A stretch of DNA of 38,220 nt from Xanthomonas translucens pv. translucens DSM 18974 (lineage in GTDB: Bacteria; Pseudomonadota; Gammaproteobacteria; Xanthomonadales; Xanthomonadaceae): NCBI RefSeq assembly GCF_000331775.1, contig NZ_CAPJ01000354.1:1-38220 (forward strand), given 5' to 3'. The notes under the pieces were generated by a model that did not search any database, had not been told where the DNA came from, and saw nothing but the letters and a program-made list of their open reading frames with translations. Made by a program: the position numbers and the translations under genes. Within the stretch, counting starts at the first letter, position 1. Every line of letters begins with the position of its first letter. Below are positions 24,663 through 32,329 of the stretch, piece by piece.

Positions 24663-25129
24663 CAGTACTCAGACCCCGGAACCACTTGCGAGGCATCGTG
24701 GATGCCTACGGCCGAAGCCGCTGGGAAGCGCTCGATTTCACCGGGTCAGTCGCTTCGTCTTACGAGGCCGACTATAGCGTTATGCAGTCGTTACAACAAG
24801 CAAAATGCTTTCCGGGGTTTGGGGATCTTCAGGTCATAGCCAGGCTCCGGACCTTCCCCAGCTGAGTCAGGAGATTTTTCACAAAAATGAACGATAAAGG
24901 GTGCACACAACCAGCCGGTTGAACACTGTGCCAAATGACATGGTCAGCAGCGCAAGTCAGATGATCATACGCAGTTTGCATGCTGGGCAGGCGCTATCGC
25001 CCAAGGCCCAGCACTGTGTACGAAACCGGATACGATGACGCCTATCAGCCAATCAAGTCGCGCCTGTGATCGCACAGCAGGCCCAAGAGAAGCGGGACCA
25101 ATTTGCTGGATTGCCCCCGAAACTGGAGT
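24663..25129. other. Non-coding gap before the Xre-ImmA gene
   Basis: About 470 bases hold no supported gene. A frame from 24629 to 24865 starts inside the terminator, and a GTG-led extension of the downstream gene from 25066 adds an implausible 33 residues. I see no strong repeats here. Confidence 0.5.
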
Positions 25130-25158
25130 TTGCTAATTTTGCCAAACTGCCGTATTAT
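25130..25158 (+). promoter_or_regulatory. Promoter giving a probable leaderless Xre-ImmA mRNA
   Basis: TTGCTA (25130-25135) and TATTAT (25153-25158) are 17 bases apart. The ATG at 25165 starts 7 bases after the -10 box, so transcription would begin at or next to the start codon. No Shine-Dalgarno precedes this ATG, which agrees with a leaderless message. Confidence 0.55.
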
Positions 25159-25164
25159 CCGTTC

Positions 25165-26301
25165 ATGCACGATGAACCGACGACTCCTGGCCAGCTTCTG
25201 ACGCGCCTCCTCGCAACCCGGGGGTGGAACAATCGCGCTTTCGCTGGCGTCATCGGTCTGGATGAAGGTACTGCGAGTCGATTGGTCGGTGACAAGAAGC
25301 CGATCAGTGCAGTTCTCGCTCTCAAGCTGGAGCAGATCTTCGAAGTGCCAGCTGAAGAGTTCCTTCGCCTGCAAGCTGCATACGACTTGGCTGTTGCGCG
25401 CTTAAAGCAGCGGCCCGACCCAGAGGCGGCTCAGCGTCAGCTGATTTATGGCGAACTCCCACTCTCGGCGATGATCAAGCGTGGTTGGCTTAATGCCCCC
25501 TCAGTGAGAGATCGCCCAGCCGTCAACGCGGCGTTGACGCAGTTTTTTGGCGTCGAGACACCCGAGCAGATTGAACTTCTTCCGCATGCTGCTAAGCGGT
25601 CTGAGGTCGGGGCTTCAGCAACACCAACACAGTTGGCTTGGCTTTATCGTGTCAAACGATTGGCCAGTGAGATGGTCGTGCCCGCCTATTCGGAAGCCAA
25701 GGGACGCGCTGCAATTGAACGTTTGAGTAGCCTTCTGGCTTCGGCGGAAGAAGCACGTAAGGTCCCCCGGCTCCTAGCCGAACATGGCATTCGCTTCGTC
25801 ATCGTTGAAACCTTGCCGAGTGCAAAAATTGACGGCGTCTGCCTGTGGCTCTCGGACACTGCACCAGTGATCGGCATGAGCGTCAGGTTCGATCGCATCG
25901 ACAACTTTTGGTTCGTCCTTCGGCATGAACTCGAACATGTCTTACGGGGAGACGGCAAAGGTGAAGCTGTTGTTGACGCTGACCTCGACGGGGCGGCGGG
26001 CGGCGTAGGTAGCGATGTGGCCGAGGAAGAGCGAGCTGCCAATCTTGCGGCGGCGGAATTCCTGGTGCCCAAGGCAAAGATGGATGCCTTCGTGGTAAGG
26101 AAGGCGCCATTTTTCCACAGTGACGACATTGTCGGATTTGCCCGAACTCTCAAGGTCCATCCAGGCTTAGTCGCGGGTCAACTGCAGCGCAGGACTGGTA
26201 AGTACAACCTTTTCCGGGATCACCTGGTGAAGGTCAGGTCGATCGTGATGCCAAGTGCGATCGTTGATGGATGGGGCAACATCGCCCCGATTTCCGAGTA
26301 G
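25165..26301 (+). CDS. Xre-family regulator fused to an ImmA/IrrE metallopeptidase
   Basis: The 378-residue product has a HigA-like N-terminal helix-turn-helix (about 8-70: TPGQLLTRLLATRGWNNRAFAGVIGLDEGTASRLVGDKKPIS). A linker leads to an ImmA/IrrE (COG2856) zinc peptidase domain with FVLRHELEHVLRGD (HELEH 254-258) and a later EERAANLAAAEFLVP helix bearing the third ligand. Such fusions usually repress their own operon and are paired with a downstream gene. They serve as antitoxins, or as induction switches for mobile elements when the protease is activated. ATG 25165 is chosen because the upstream extension is not domain-like and a promoter lies just before it. The next gene follows after 10 bases. 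Confidence 0.85.
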   Translation: MHDEPTTPGQLLTRLLATRGWNNRAFAGVIGLDEGTASRLVGDKKPISAVLALKLEQIFEVPAEEFLRLQAAYDLAVARLKQRPDPEAAQRQLIYGELPLSAMIKRGWLNAPSVRDRPAVNAALTQFFGVETPEQIELLPHAAKRSEVGASATPTQLAWLYRVKRLASEMVVPAYSEAKGRAAIERLSSLLASAEEARKVPRLLAEHGIRFVIVETLPSAKIDGVCLWLSDTAPVIGMSVRFDRIDNFWFVLRHELEHVLRGDGKGEAVVDADLDGAAGGVGSDVAEEERAANLAAAEFLVPKAKMDAFVVRKAPFFHSDDIVGFARTLKVHPGLVAGQLQRRTGKYNLFRDHLVKVRSIVMPSAIVDGWGNIAPISE

Positions 26302-26311
26302 GAGGTGACGC

Positions 26312-26794
26312 ATGGCCCGCAAGCGCCAAGAAATGCAGAGAATCATCCGCCTGTACCGCGAATCTACAGGCGATGTGTCAGTAAACATGCACGAGGTTGC
26401 AAAGTTTGCTGCCAAGATGGGGTGGCCGTTACCAACACCGAAAAGTGCTCTGGATCGCCTCGCCGAGCAGTTCTCCATCGCCGCCCGCGAGGAAACTCGT
26501 CATGACGAGGTGACCGGTCGCCCGTATCGATCGAATTTGGCATACACCGAATACAGCAACGGCAGCCAGTTGGTGCTGTGGGCGGATATTGACCAAGCTC
26601 CCCGCCCTATCGCAAGAAAGGCTTTTGTCTGGCGACGTGAGCAGATGATCGGCGATGCGGTCCAGCTAACGCTGGATGTTGACCATTGGAATCGAGTTCA
26701 TAACGACGATGAGCCTATCGAAATGCCTCTCGATTTTGCTCCGGACGTTGAGTGGCGGTTGGCAGCCAATGATCCCGGCGAAAAGGTGGCCTGA
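26312..26794 (+). CDS. Hypothetical partner gene of the Xre-ImmA protein
   Basis: The 160-residue product begins MARKRQEMQRIIRLYRESTG, and the N-terminal half looks like a helical DNA-binding-type fold (DVSVNMHEVAKFAAKMGWPLPTPKSALDRLAEQFSIAAREE). An HDEVTGRPYRSNLAY segment and a beta-rich C-terminal half follow. I know of no assigned function. The ribosome site is excellent (TAGGAGGTGA, 4 bases before ATG) and stronger than anything for the upstream gene, which fits a pair in which this protein is made in larger amount or from a linked message. It is a candidate toxin or effector of the pair, or a substrate of the ImmA domain. This is inferred only from gene order. Confidence 0.65.
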   Translation: MARKRQEMQRIIRLYRESTGDVSVNMHEVAKFAAKMGWPLPTPKSALDRLAEQFSIAAREETRHDEVTGRPYRSNLAYTEYSNGSQLVLWADIDQAPRPIARKAFVWRREQMIGDAVQLTLDVDHWNRVHNDDEPIEMPLDFAPDVEWRLAANDPGEKVA

Positions 26795-26933
26795 CCGTTC
26801 AGCTTTCTCGGTCTATGGGGGCTAGTGTGGATTGCTTCTGAATCGACTAGAGCGGCTACACGGGCTTTGACTCGCTAATCCAAGGGCAGCGGTTCCAAGC
26901 AGGGGGTGGCGGGGGGAACTCCCGCCGATGACA

Positions 26934-26951
26934 GGGCGGCTTCTGCCGCCC
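26934..26951. terminator. Hairpin between cargo and integrase
   Basis: GGGCGGC (26934-26940) pairs with GCCGCCC (26945-26951) around TTCT. There is no T run on either strand, so termination is uncertain. It is the only notable structure in the 274-base gap between the convergent genes. Confidence 0.4.
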
Positions 26952-27068
26952 GCTATGGCCGTTCCGTGCTCTCCACTTGCCTACGCAGCTTGGGCGCGGC
27001 CTACGGTACTTGGCCGCCTGGGCACTTGCTCGCGCCATGATGACCGCCTTTCGGGACCGCATCGACCA

Positions 27069-28145
27069 TCAGCCAAGCTTCTTCGCCAGATCCTCGGCTT
27101 TGGGATGGTAATAGCGCTTGAGCATCCGCAGGTCCCTATGTCCGGTGACAGATGAAAGCTCAATGAGGTTGGGCAGCTTCTCTGCGAGCCGTGAGGCAGC
27201 TTCGTGGCGAAGATCGTGGAAGTGCACATCCTCTAGGAACTTCGGGGATGGCCTAAGTTGAGCTTCCTCGCAGTCTTCGAAGTAACTTGCACGTGCGTGC
27301 TTCAATGCCCGCGAAAAACCTTGCTTGATCGCCTCTGCGGTGGTTGGGAAAACTGGCCCAGCGAGGTTTCGGGGAAGCTCCTTGAGGATCCTCAGAGCCT
27401 CTTTCGACAGCGGGACGTCACGGGGATCCCCGTTCTTCGTATCAGGTAGGTGTGCAACCTGGCGCTTGAGGTCGACATGCTCCCAGGCAAGCGAAAGCAG
27501 CTCGCCCCGTCGCATGGCGGTCTCGATGGCCAGGCGGACCAGGGGAGCAAGCCAGGGATTCCTGGCGATGCCTTTGCCGTAGCTGTTCCCCTGCGGGCGC
27601 TCACTAGCTTGGAGTGCATCGAGCAGGTAGCGCTCTTCATCGGAACTCAAGCGTCGCTCCCGCGCCCGCGGCGGCGTGGGACGTTTCACGTAGCGGATAG
27701 GGTTCTCGATGTGGATACCCCATTCACGACGCGCATGATTGAGAACTGCTGACAAGATGCCGAGCTCGCGCAGGATCGACGCCGGCCCAACTCTCTTGGA
27801 TCTGCGATCGCGCCATTCCGCGAGCGCTGCGCTTGTGATCGCGGACATCTTGAGGAATGGGAGAACCGGGTCTTCGAGGAAGATGCCGATCTTCACGGCT
27901 TCCATTGCCATGCTCTTCTTCGTCGGGGTGACTTCCCGAGCGTAGCGCTTCAAGACAGTCGCGAAGGTGGTCTTCTCGGCCTCGCGCCGATCAACAAAGC
28001 CAGATGTCTGTAGTTCCCTCTCCGTTGCCTGGACCCACTTTTCAGCGTCGGCTTTGTAGTCGAATGTCCGGGACATCGACGGATAGCCCTTGACCCTGAC
28101 CTTCGCCTGCCATTGCTTATCCCCACGCTTGGAGATGGTCCCCAT
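27069..28145 (-). CDS. Tyrosine recombinase (integrase) of the island
   Basis: The 358-residue product has an N-terminal arm-binding part (MGTISKRGDKQWQAKVRVKGYP, a DUF4102/AP2-like three-strand start), a SAM-like core-binding domain and a complete catalytic domain. That domain shows AMRRGELLSL (Arg about 212), DTKNGDPRDVPL (Lys), FHDLRHEAASRL (H-x-x-R about 310-313), TGHRDLRMLKRYYHP (His about 336, Tyr about 346). It catalyses insertion and excision at the tRNA-Val att site. Its 5' end faces attR, 71 bases away, and it reads into the island. ATG 28145 matches the usual integrase beginning; a TTG 27 bases upstream lies in the arm-site repeats. Confidence 0.93.
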   Translation of the reverse strand: MGTISKRGDKQWQAKVRVKGYPSMSRTFDYKADAEKWVQATERELQTSGFVDRREAEKTTFATVLKRYAREVTPTKKSMAMEAVKIGIFLEDPVLPFLKMSAITSAALAEWRDRRSKRVGPASILRELGILSAVLNHARREWGIHIENPIRYVKRPTPPRARERRLSSDEERYLLDALQASERPQGNSYGKGIARNPWLAPLVRLAIETAMRRGELLSLAWEHVDLKRQVAHLPDTKNGDPRDVPLSKEALRILKELPRNLAGPVFPTTAEAIKQGFSRALKHARASYFEDCEEAQLRPSPKFLEDVHFHDLRHEAASRLAEKLPNLIELSSVTGHRDLRMLKRYYHPKAEDLAKKLG

Positions 28146-28150
28146 GTCGT

Positions 28151-28170
28151 TGTCCCAAAATTGTCCCAAC
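28151..28170 (+). repeat. Candidate integrase arm-type site, right copy
   Basis: TGTCCCAAAATTGTCCCAAC shares 17 of 20 bases with 17571-17590. It lies between the integrase start and attR, where arm sites and the integrase promoter are expected. Confidence 0.5.
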
Positions 28171-28216
28171 AACTGCTATTTTATTCGCAAAGTGTTGAAA
28201 TAACAATGTTTTCACG

Positions 28217-28265
28217 TACCTTGACATGGTAGGGGTCACAGGTTCGAACCCTGTACCGCCCACCA
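28217..28265 (+). repeat. attR: second copy of the tRNA-Val 3' end
   Basis: This copy is identical over 49 bases to 17395-17443 and lacks the 5' part of the tRNA, so it is not a functional tRNA gene. It marks the right boundary of the element. Confidence 0.95.
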
Positions 28266-28301
28266 CGACATGCGAACAATGCACTCGTGGAACACGACGA
28301 C

Positions 28302-28325
28302 AAAGCCGGCGCCGCCGGCTTTTTT
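28302..28325 (+). terminator. Ancestral terminator of tRNA-Val
   Basis: AAAGCCGGC (28302-28310) pairs with GCCGGCTTT (28314-28322) around GCC and runs into TTT. It lies 37 bases after attR, so before integration it probably ended the tRNA-Val transcript. Confidence 0.85.
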
Positions 28326-28433
28326 GTTGCCCGTCGTTCAAGGCGGGGAGGCTGTCGCATCGCGTACGGCGGTGGCTCTGGCGCCTGGCTTGCTTTAGCA
28401 TCGGAGCGACGATCAGGCGAGGAGGCCGTACGC

Positions 28434-28691
28434 ATGATGAAATATCATCATACGATTCAAGTCAAAGGACGCTACCAGCTCGTCGCGTTGACGCGCGAGC
28501 CGGAATACAGCCCGGCCAACGTGGTGGGCTACACCGTGACCACCGACGGCGGCGCGCGCCTGAGTTCGCACGACCTGTCCTGGGACGAGGCGCGGGTCTG
28601 GATGGATAGCCTGGTCGAGCAGGACGGCGGCGGTGTCGGCGTGGAAAAAAAGGCGTCGAAGAACAAGCCCGGCAGCGTGCGGCGACGCTAG
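28434..28691 (+). CDS. Small hypothetical protein upstream of virD4
   Basis: The 85-residue product has a compact N-terminal beta-rich part (HHTIQVKGRYQLVALTREPEYSPANVVGYTVTTDGG) and a helix (SWDEARVWMDSLVEQ), then a basic tail (KKASKNKPGSVRRR). I do not recognise it. ATG 28434 has GAGGAGG about 8 bases upstream; a second ATG follows at once. It lies 35 bases before virD4 in the same direction and is outside the island. It may belong to the T4SS operon or be an unrelated core gene. Confidence 0.65.
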   Translation: MMKYHHTIQVKGRYQLVALTREPEYSPANVVGYTVTTDGGARLSSHDLSWDEARVWMDSLVEQDGGGVGVEKKASKNKPGSVRRR

Positions 28692-28726
28692 AATAGTCGG
28701 CATGGTGGATCAAGGAGGATAGGGGC

Positions 28727-30420
28727 TTGGCCAATCGCAAAATCGTTACGGCGACGAGGATCGTCGTGCTCACCGGGGTGGCCGGCTATTTCCTGTCCGG
28801 CTATCTGGTGCTGCTGCTCAAGCTGGACATGCGACTGTTCGGACTGCACACCTACTACGAGTACGTGCATGCCATCGGTTTGCCGCAGGTCGCGCCCTAC
28901 GTCGGCAAGATCAAGTGGGCCGGCTACCTGGGCTTCGGCTTGCCCGGATTGCTGTGCCTGCTGACGCTGGTCTTGATGTTCAAGCCGCGCAAGCAGGCCT
29001 TGCACGGCGACGCGCGTTTCGCTGGTGCTGCCGACCTGCCAAGCACGGCCTGTTCAAGCAGGGCGGCAACGGCATCGTGGTCGGCAAATTCCGCGGCAGG
29101 CTGGTGCGCCTGAGCGGGCAGCAGTTCGTCATCCTGGCCGCGCCCACGCGCTCGGGCAAGGGCGTTGGTGTGGTGATCCCCAACCTGCTCGAATACCAGG
29201 AGTCGGTGGTGGTGCTGGACATCAAGCAGGAAAACTTCTATCTCACCAGTGGCTGGCGCGCCAGCCAGGGACAGAAAGTGTTCCTGTTCAACCCGTTCGC
29301 CGAGGACCGGCGCACGCATCGCTGGAATCCGCTCAGCTATGTGTCCGACGACCCGGTGTTCCGCGTTTCCGACCTGATGAGGATCGCCGCGATGCTGTGC
29401 CCTGACGGATCGGACGATCAGAAATTCTTGGTCAGCCAGGCGCGCAACGCGTTCATGGCCTTCGCGCTGTACCTGTTCGAGAACTGGGACGACGAGCGCA
29501 ACATCGGCTTCCCGGGCGGCCTGGGCACCCCGACGCTGGGAGCCATTTGCCGGCTGTCCTCGGGTGACGGCAGCGACCTGAAGAAACACCTGAAGTCGTT
29601 GTCGCAACGGCGTTTCCTCAGCGGCAACGCCAAATCGGCGTTCTCCAACCTGCTGTCGCAGGCCGAGGAAACCTTTGCGTCGATCCTGGGCAGGCTGAAG
29701 GAACCGCTCAATGCCTGGATCAATCCGGTGCTCGACGCGGCCACCAGCGACAACGATTTCCTGCGGACCGACCTGCGCAAGAAGAAGATGACCATCTACC
29801 GCAAGAAGAAGATGACCATCTACATCGGCATCCAGCCCAACAAGCTGGCCGAGAGTCGCCTGATCATCAACCTGTTCTTCAGCCAGATCATCAACCTCAA
29901 CACCAAGGAACTGCCCAAGAGCAACCTGGTGTTGAAGTACCACTGCCTGCTGCTGATGGACGAGTTCACCGCGATCGGCAAGGTCGACATCATCGCCTCG
30001 GCTGTGTCATACATGGCTGGCTACAATGTTTGTCTTGTGCCGATCATCCAGAGCATGGCGCAGCTGGATGCGGCCTATGGCAAGGACGTGTCGCGCACCA
30101 TCATCACGAACCATGCACTGCAGATCCTCTATGGTCCGCGCGCGAAGCAGGACGCCAAGGACTACTCGGAGATGCTCGGCTACACCACTTTCCGCAAGAA
30201 GAACATCGCCCGCGGCAAGGATGTGAGCCGTAGCGTGTCGGAAGAGCGGAGGGCGCTGATGCTCCCGCAGGAACTGAAGGCGATGGGGAACGATCATGCG
30301 GTGTTCCTCTACGAGGGCATCCCGCATCCTGTGAAGTGCGACAAGATCAAGCACTACAAGGACCGGCACTTCACCGCAAGGCTGAAGCCGAAGGTGGATG
30401 TGTCCATGCTTTCCTTGTAA
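28727..30420 (+). pseudogene. virD4: virD4 coupling ATPase, frameshifted
   Basis: Two overlapping frames together make one VirD4. The first (TTG 28727, with AAGGAGG 8 bases upstream) encodes two membrane helices and runs to ...GDARFAGAADLP. The second continues with KHGLFKQGGNGIVVGKFRG, Walker A (APTRSGKGVGVVIP), FPGGLGTPTLGAICRLSS, Walker B (CLLLMDEFTAIGK) and the C-terminus at 30420. The switch is at 29039-29041, where one base is missing (CTGCCAAG where CTGCCCAAG would keep frame). The first frame alone stops at 29113. VirD4 brings effectors to the secretion channel, binding their XVIP domains. A further 24-bp tandem duplication (29776-29823) adds eight residues beside the nucleotide-binding core. 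Either a genuine mutation or a sequencing error is possible. Confidence 0.85.
29776..29823 (+). repeat. Perfect 24-bp tandem duplication within virD4
   Basis: Bases 29776-29799 are repeated exactly at 29800-29823. In protein this gives RKKKMTIY twice in a row before IGIQPNKLAESRL. The expected VirD4 sequence has one copy, so this is an in-frame 8-residue insertion. Confidence 0.95.
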
Positions 30421-30828
30421 TATAGGGTGATGCAGTTCGCAAAATCATTGGAAATCTGGCTGGATTGAACGCTTCTTTGCTAAATGCTTGACGTGAGCTT
30501 AGCTCTGCGGCACATTCTGGCGATGCTGGTGCGGGGCAATTGGCAATAGGAACAGGGGCGTGGGTTCTCAGGACACACGCGAGGGTGACATGGAAAGTTT
30601 TCTGACAAATTCCGTTTTTCTCGGCGCTGAAAGCCTGTCCTCGGACGTCCTTCGTCTGCAGGAGCGCGTGCGTGCGCCGGATTTACGCCGCCCCCGACTC
30701 TGTCACCAAGCTCCTGCGCCGGTTGTGTATCGCGCCGTGCCGTCCCTGTGGCGAAACCTGCAGTTCTCAGACCGTCGGCGGTTTGCCGGCCGTCCATCAA
30801 AAAACGTTTCCGCAATTTAGAGGCTCGC
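30421..30828 (+). other. Gap between virD4 and virB7
   Basis: About 400 bases lie between the coupling-protein gene and virB7. An open frame at 30560-30820 has no ribosome site and no family likeness. The start of the virB operon promoter is expected here. TTGACG at 30488 is a fair -35 but its -10 is poor, so I do not assign it. Confidence 0.5.
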
Positions 30829-31266
30829 GTGAAAAGAACGCATATGTTTCGGATGATCGCCACTCTGAGCGCCGTTGCGCTGTTGAGCGCCTGTGCCACC
30901 AGGCCGGCGCCTGATTTCCGCGGCAGGTGGAAGCCGGTCAACCGGTTCTCCGAGTCGACGATGGAGATCCCGCTGTACTCCTCGTACGTCTACCAGGCGT
31001 CGCCGATGGACGGCACCCTGAAGACGATGCTCGAGCGCTGGGCCAGGGACTCGAACATGGAGCTGGCATACAGCATCCAGTCCGACTACACGCTCTATGC
31101 GCCGGTGGCCAAAATCAACACTACGAGCATCCAGCAGGCAGTCGCCGAACTCAGCGTGGTCTATGCGCAGGAAGGGGTCACCGTTTCCGCTGCAGGCAAC
31201 CGCATTCTGGTGCAGCCGTCTTCTTCGCTGAGCGGGGGCGCGTCGCCGGCCGGCAGCGCGAAGTGA
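30829..31266 (+). CDS. virB7: VirB7 outer-membrane lipoprotein of the T4SS (long, N0-type)
   Basis: The 145-residue product has a lipoprotein signal ending LLSAC (Cys22), then ATRPAPDFRGRWKPVNRF. A C-terminal globular domain follows (PMDGTLKTMLERWARDSNMELAYSIQSDYTLYAPVAKINTTSIQQAVAELSVVYAQEGVTVSAAGNRILVQP), of the N0/secretin-like type known in Xanthomonas citri VirB7. Short VirB7 proteins of other systems lack this domain. It forms the outer-membrane ring with VirB9 and VirB10. GTG 30829 is preferred because it gives a basic n-region (KRTH) and has AGAGG upstream; ATG 30844 is the alternative. Confidence 0.88.
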   Translation: MKRTHMFRMIATLSAVALLSACATRPAPDFRGRWKPVNRFSESTMEIPLYSSYVYQASPMDGTLKTMLERWARDSNMELAYSIQSDYTLYAPVAKINTTSIQQAVAELSVVYAQEGVTVSAAGNRILVQPSSSLSGGASPAGSAK

Positions 31267-31327
31267 CTTTACTTTCGGGAGCGCCCGTGCGCTCCCCACA
31301 GCCATATTACGAACCTGGTGAAGTCTG

Positions 31328-32329
31328 ATGTTCGGTAAAAAACCAGTTGAGAGCGAAAGCGTCAACAAGGCGGTTGCAAAGGCTGTCAACTACGAGATCA
31401 GCATCGCTGATCTGGCGCGGCGCAGCGAGCGCCGTGCATGGTGGGTCGCGTTCGGCGCGATCGTCATGTGCCTGCTGTTGGGCGGCGGCTATTACTACAT
31501 GCTGCCGTTGAAGGAGAAAATTCCGTATCTGGTGATGGCCGATGCGTACACCGGAACTTCTACGGTTTCCGTACTGAAGAATCCTGGCGAGGTCCGCAGC
31601 ATCACCATGAGCGAGGCCTTGGCCCGAAGCAATGTGGCCCGCTTCATCACCGCCCGCGAGTCCTACGACTTCGAGATGATGGGTCTCAACGACTGGAACA
31701 CGGTGTTTTCGATGGCGCCGGCAGAGACCGCGGTAGGCGCCGAGTACCAGGCGCTGCATGCGCCGACCAATCCGTCGTCGCCTTATTTCGTCTATGGCAA
31801 GATCCGCTCCATCCGGGTGAATATTCTGAGCATCAACCTGCTGGGCGGCGGTGCCCAGCCTTATACCGGTGCAAATGTCCGCTTCCAGCGCAGTATCTAC
31901 GACAAGAAGACCGGACAGGCCACGCTGCTGGACAACAAGTTCGCGATCATGGGCTTCCGTTATAGCGGCGACCTCGTCATGAAGGAAGATCTGCGCGTAC
32001 AGAATCCACTGGGTTTTCAGGTCACTGACTACCGCGTCGACAACGATTACGCGGCGATTCCTGCGCCACCTCCCAGCGCGATCCAGCAGACGCCAGCCGC
32101 TGCGGCCGGCCAGCAAGTGGTGCCTGGGCAGATGCCCGCGCAGCAGGCACCAGGCCAGCCGGTGACGCAGCCGGCAGCGCCCGGGAGCAATGGTGCAATG
32201 CCCATGCAGCAGGCGCCTGCTGCCGTGCCTGGCACGGCGCCTGTCTATCCCGGTGTGCGGCCCGCCGCCGCGCCGCCGCTGCCCAACGCTGCACCTCAGA
32301 ACAATGGCAATGGAGCGAACGTTCGATGA
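31328..32329 (+). CDS. virB8: VirB8 inner-membrane T4SS component
   Basis: The 333-residue product has one membrane helix (about 38-58) and a periplasmic VirB8 domain (about 70-235: RSNVARFITARESYDFEMMGLNDWNTVFSMA, ANVRFQRSIYDKKTGQATLLDNKFAIMGFRY, NPLGFQVTDYRVDND). About 85 extra residues follow, rich in Pro, Gln and Ala. The domain forms the inner-membrane/arches part of the channel. The low-complexity tail is an extension beyond the usual 230-240 residues. The ATG is 61 bases after virB7, and the stop overlaps virB9 by 4 bases. Confidence 0.92.
   Translation: MFGKKPVESESVNKAVAKAVNYEISIADLARRSERRAWWVAFGAIVMCLLLGGGYYYMLPLKEKIPYLVMADAYTGTSTVSVLKNPGEVRSITMSEALARSNVARFITARESYDFEMMGLNDWNTVFSMAPAETAVGAEYQALHAPTNPSSPYFVYGKIRSIRVNILSINLLGGGAQPYTGANVRFQRSIYDKKTGQATLLDNKFAIMGFRYSGDLVMKEDLRVQNPLGFQVTDYRVDNDYAAIPAPPPSAIQQTPAAAAGQQVVPGQMPAQQAPGQPVTQPAAPGSNGAMPMQQAPAAVPGTAPVYPGVRPAAAPPLPNAAPQNNGNGANVR

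Larger units (their letters stand above)
17395..28265. mobile_element. Integrative, probably mobilizable element in tRNA-Val
   Basis: The two 49-bp att repeats bound about 10.8 kb. The DNA carries a tyrosine integrase at the right end reading inward, an AlpA-like regulator and replication initiator at the left, a MOBV relaxase, and cargo. No conjugation apparatus (VirB4, VirD4 or mating-pair genes) lies inside, so it should depend on a helper for transfer. The adjacent T4SS is of the bacteria-killing X type and is outside the repeats. Base composition is lower in G+C than uvrB in several stretches. Many cargo genes are short and lack family names, which is usual for accessory DNA. Confidence 0.92.

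Noticed and set aside
24629..24865. Possible 78-residue gene overlapping the preceding stop (TAATG)
   Set aside because: Its first codons form the strong terminator at 24639-24662, so it would hardly be transcribed from the upstream promoter; no family match seen.
29030..29113. Programmed frameshift in virD4
   Set aside because: No slippery heptamer or downstream pseudoknot is evident at the switch, and VirD4 genes are not known to use recoding; a mutation or sequence error is simpler.
30560..30820. 86-residue frame between virD4 and virB7
   Set aside because: No ribosome site, Arg/Pro-rich composition typical of out-of-frame GC-rich DNA, and not recognisable as a T4SS effector or immunity protein.
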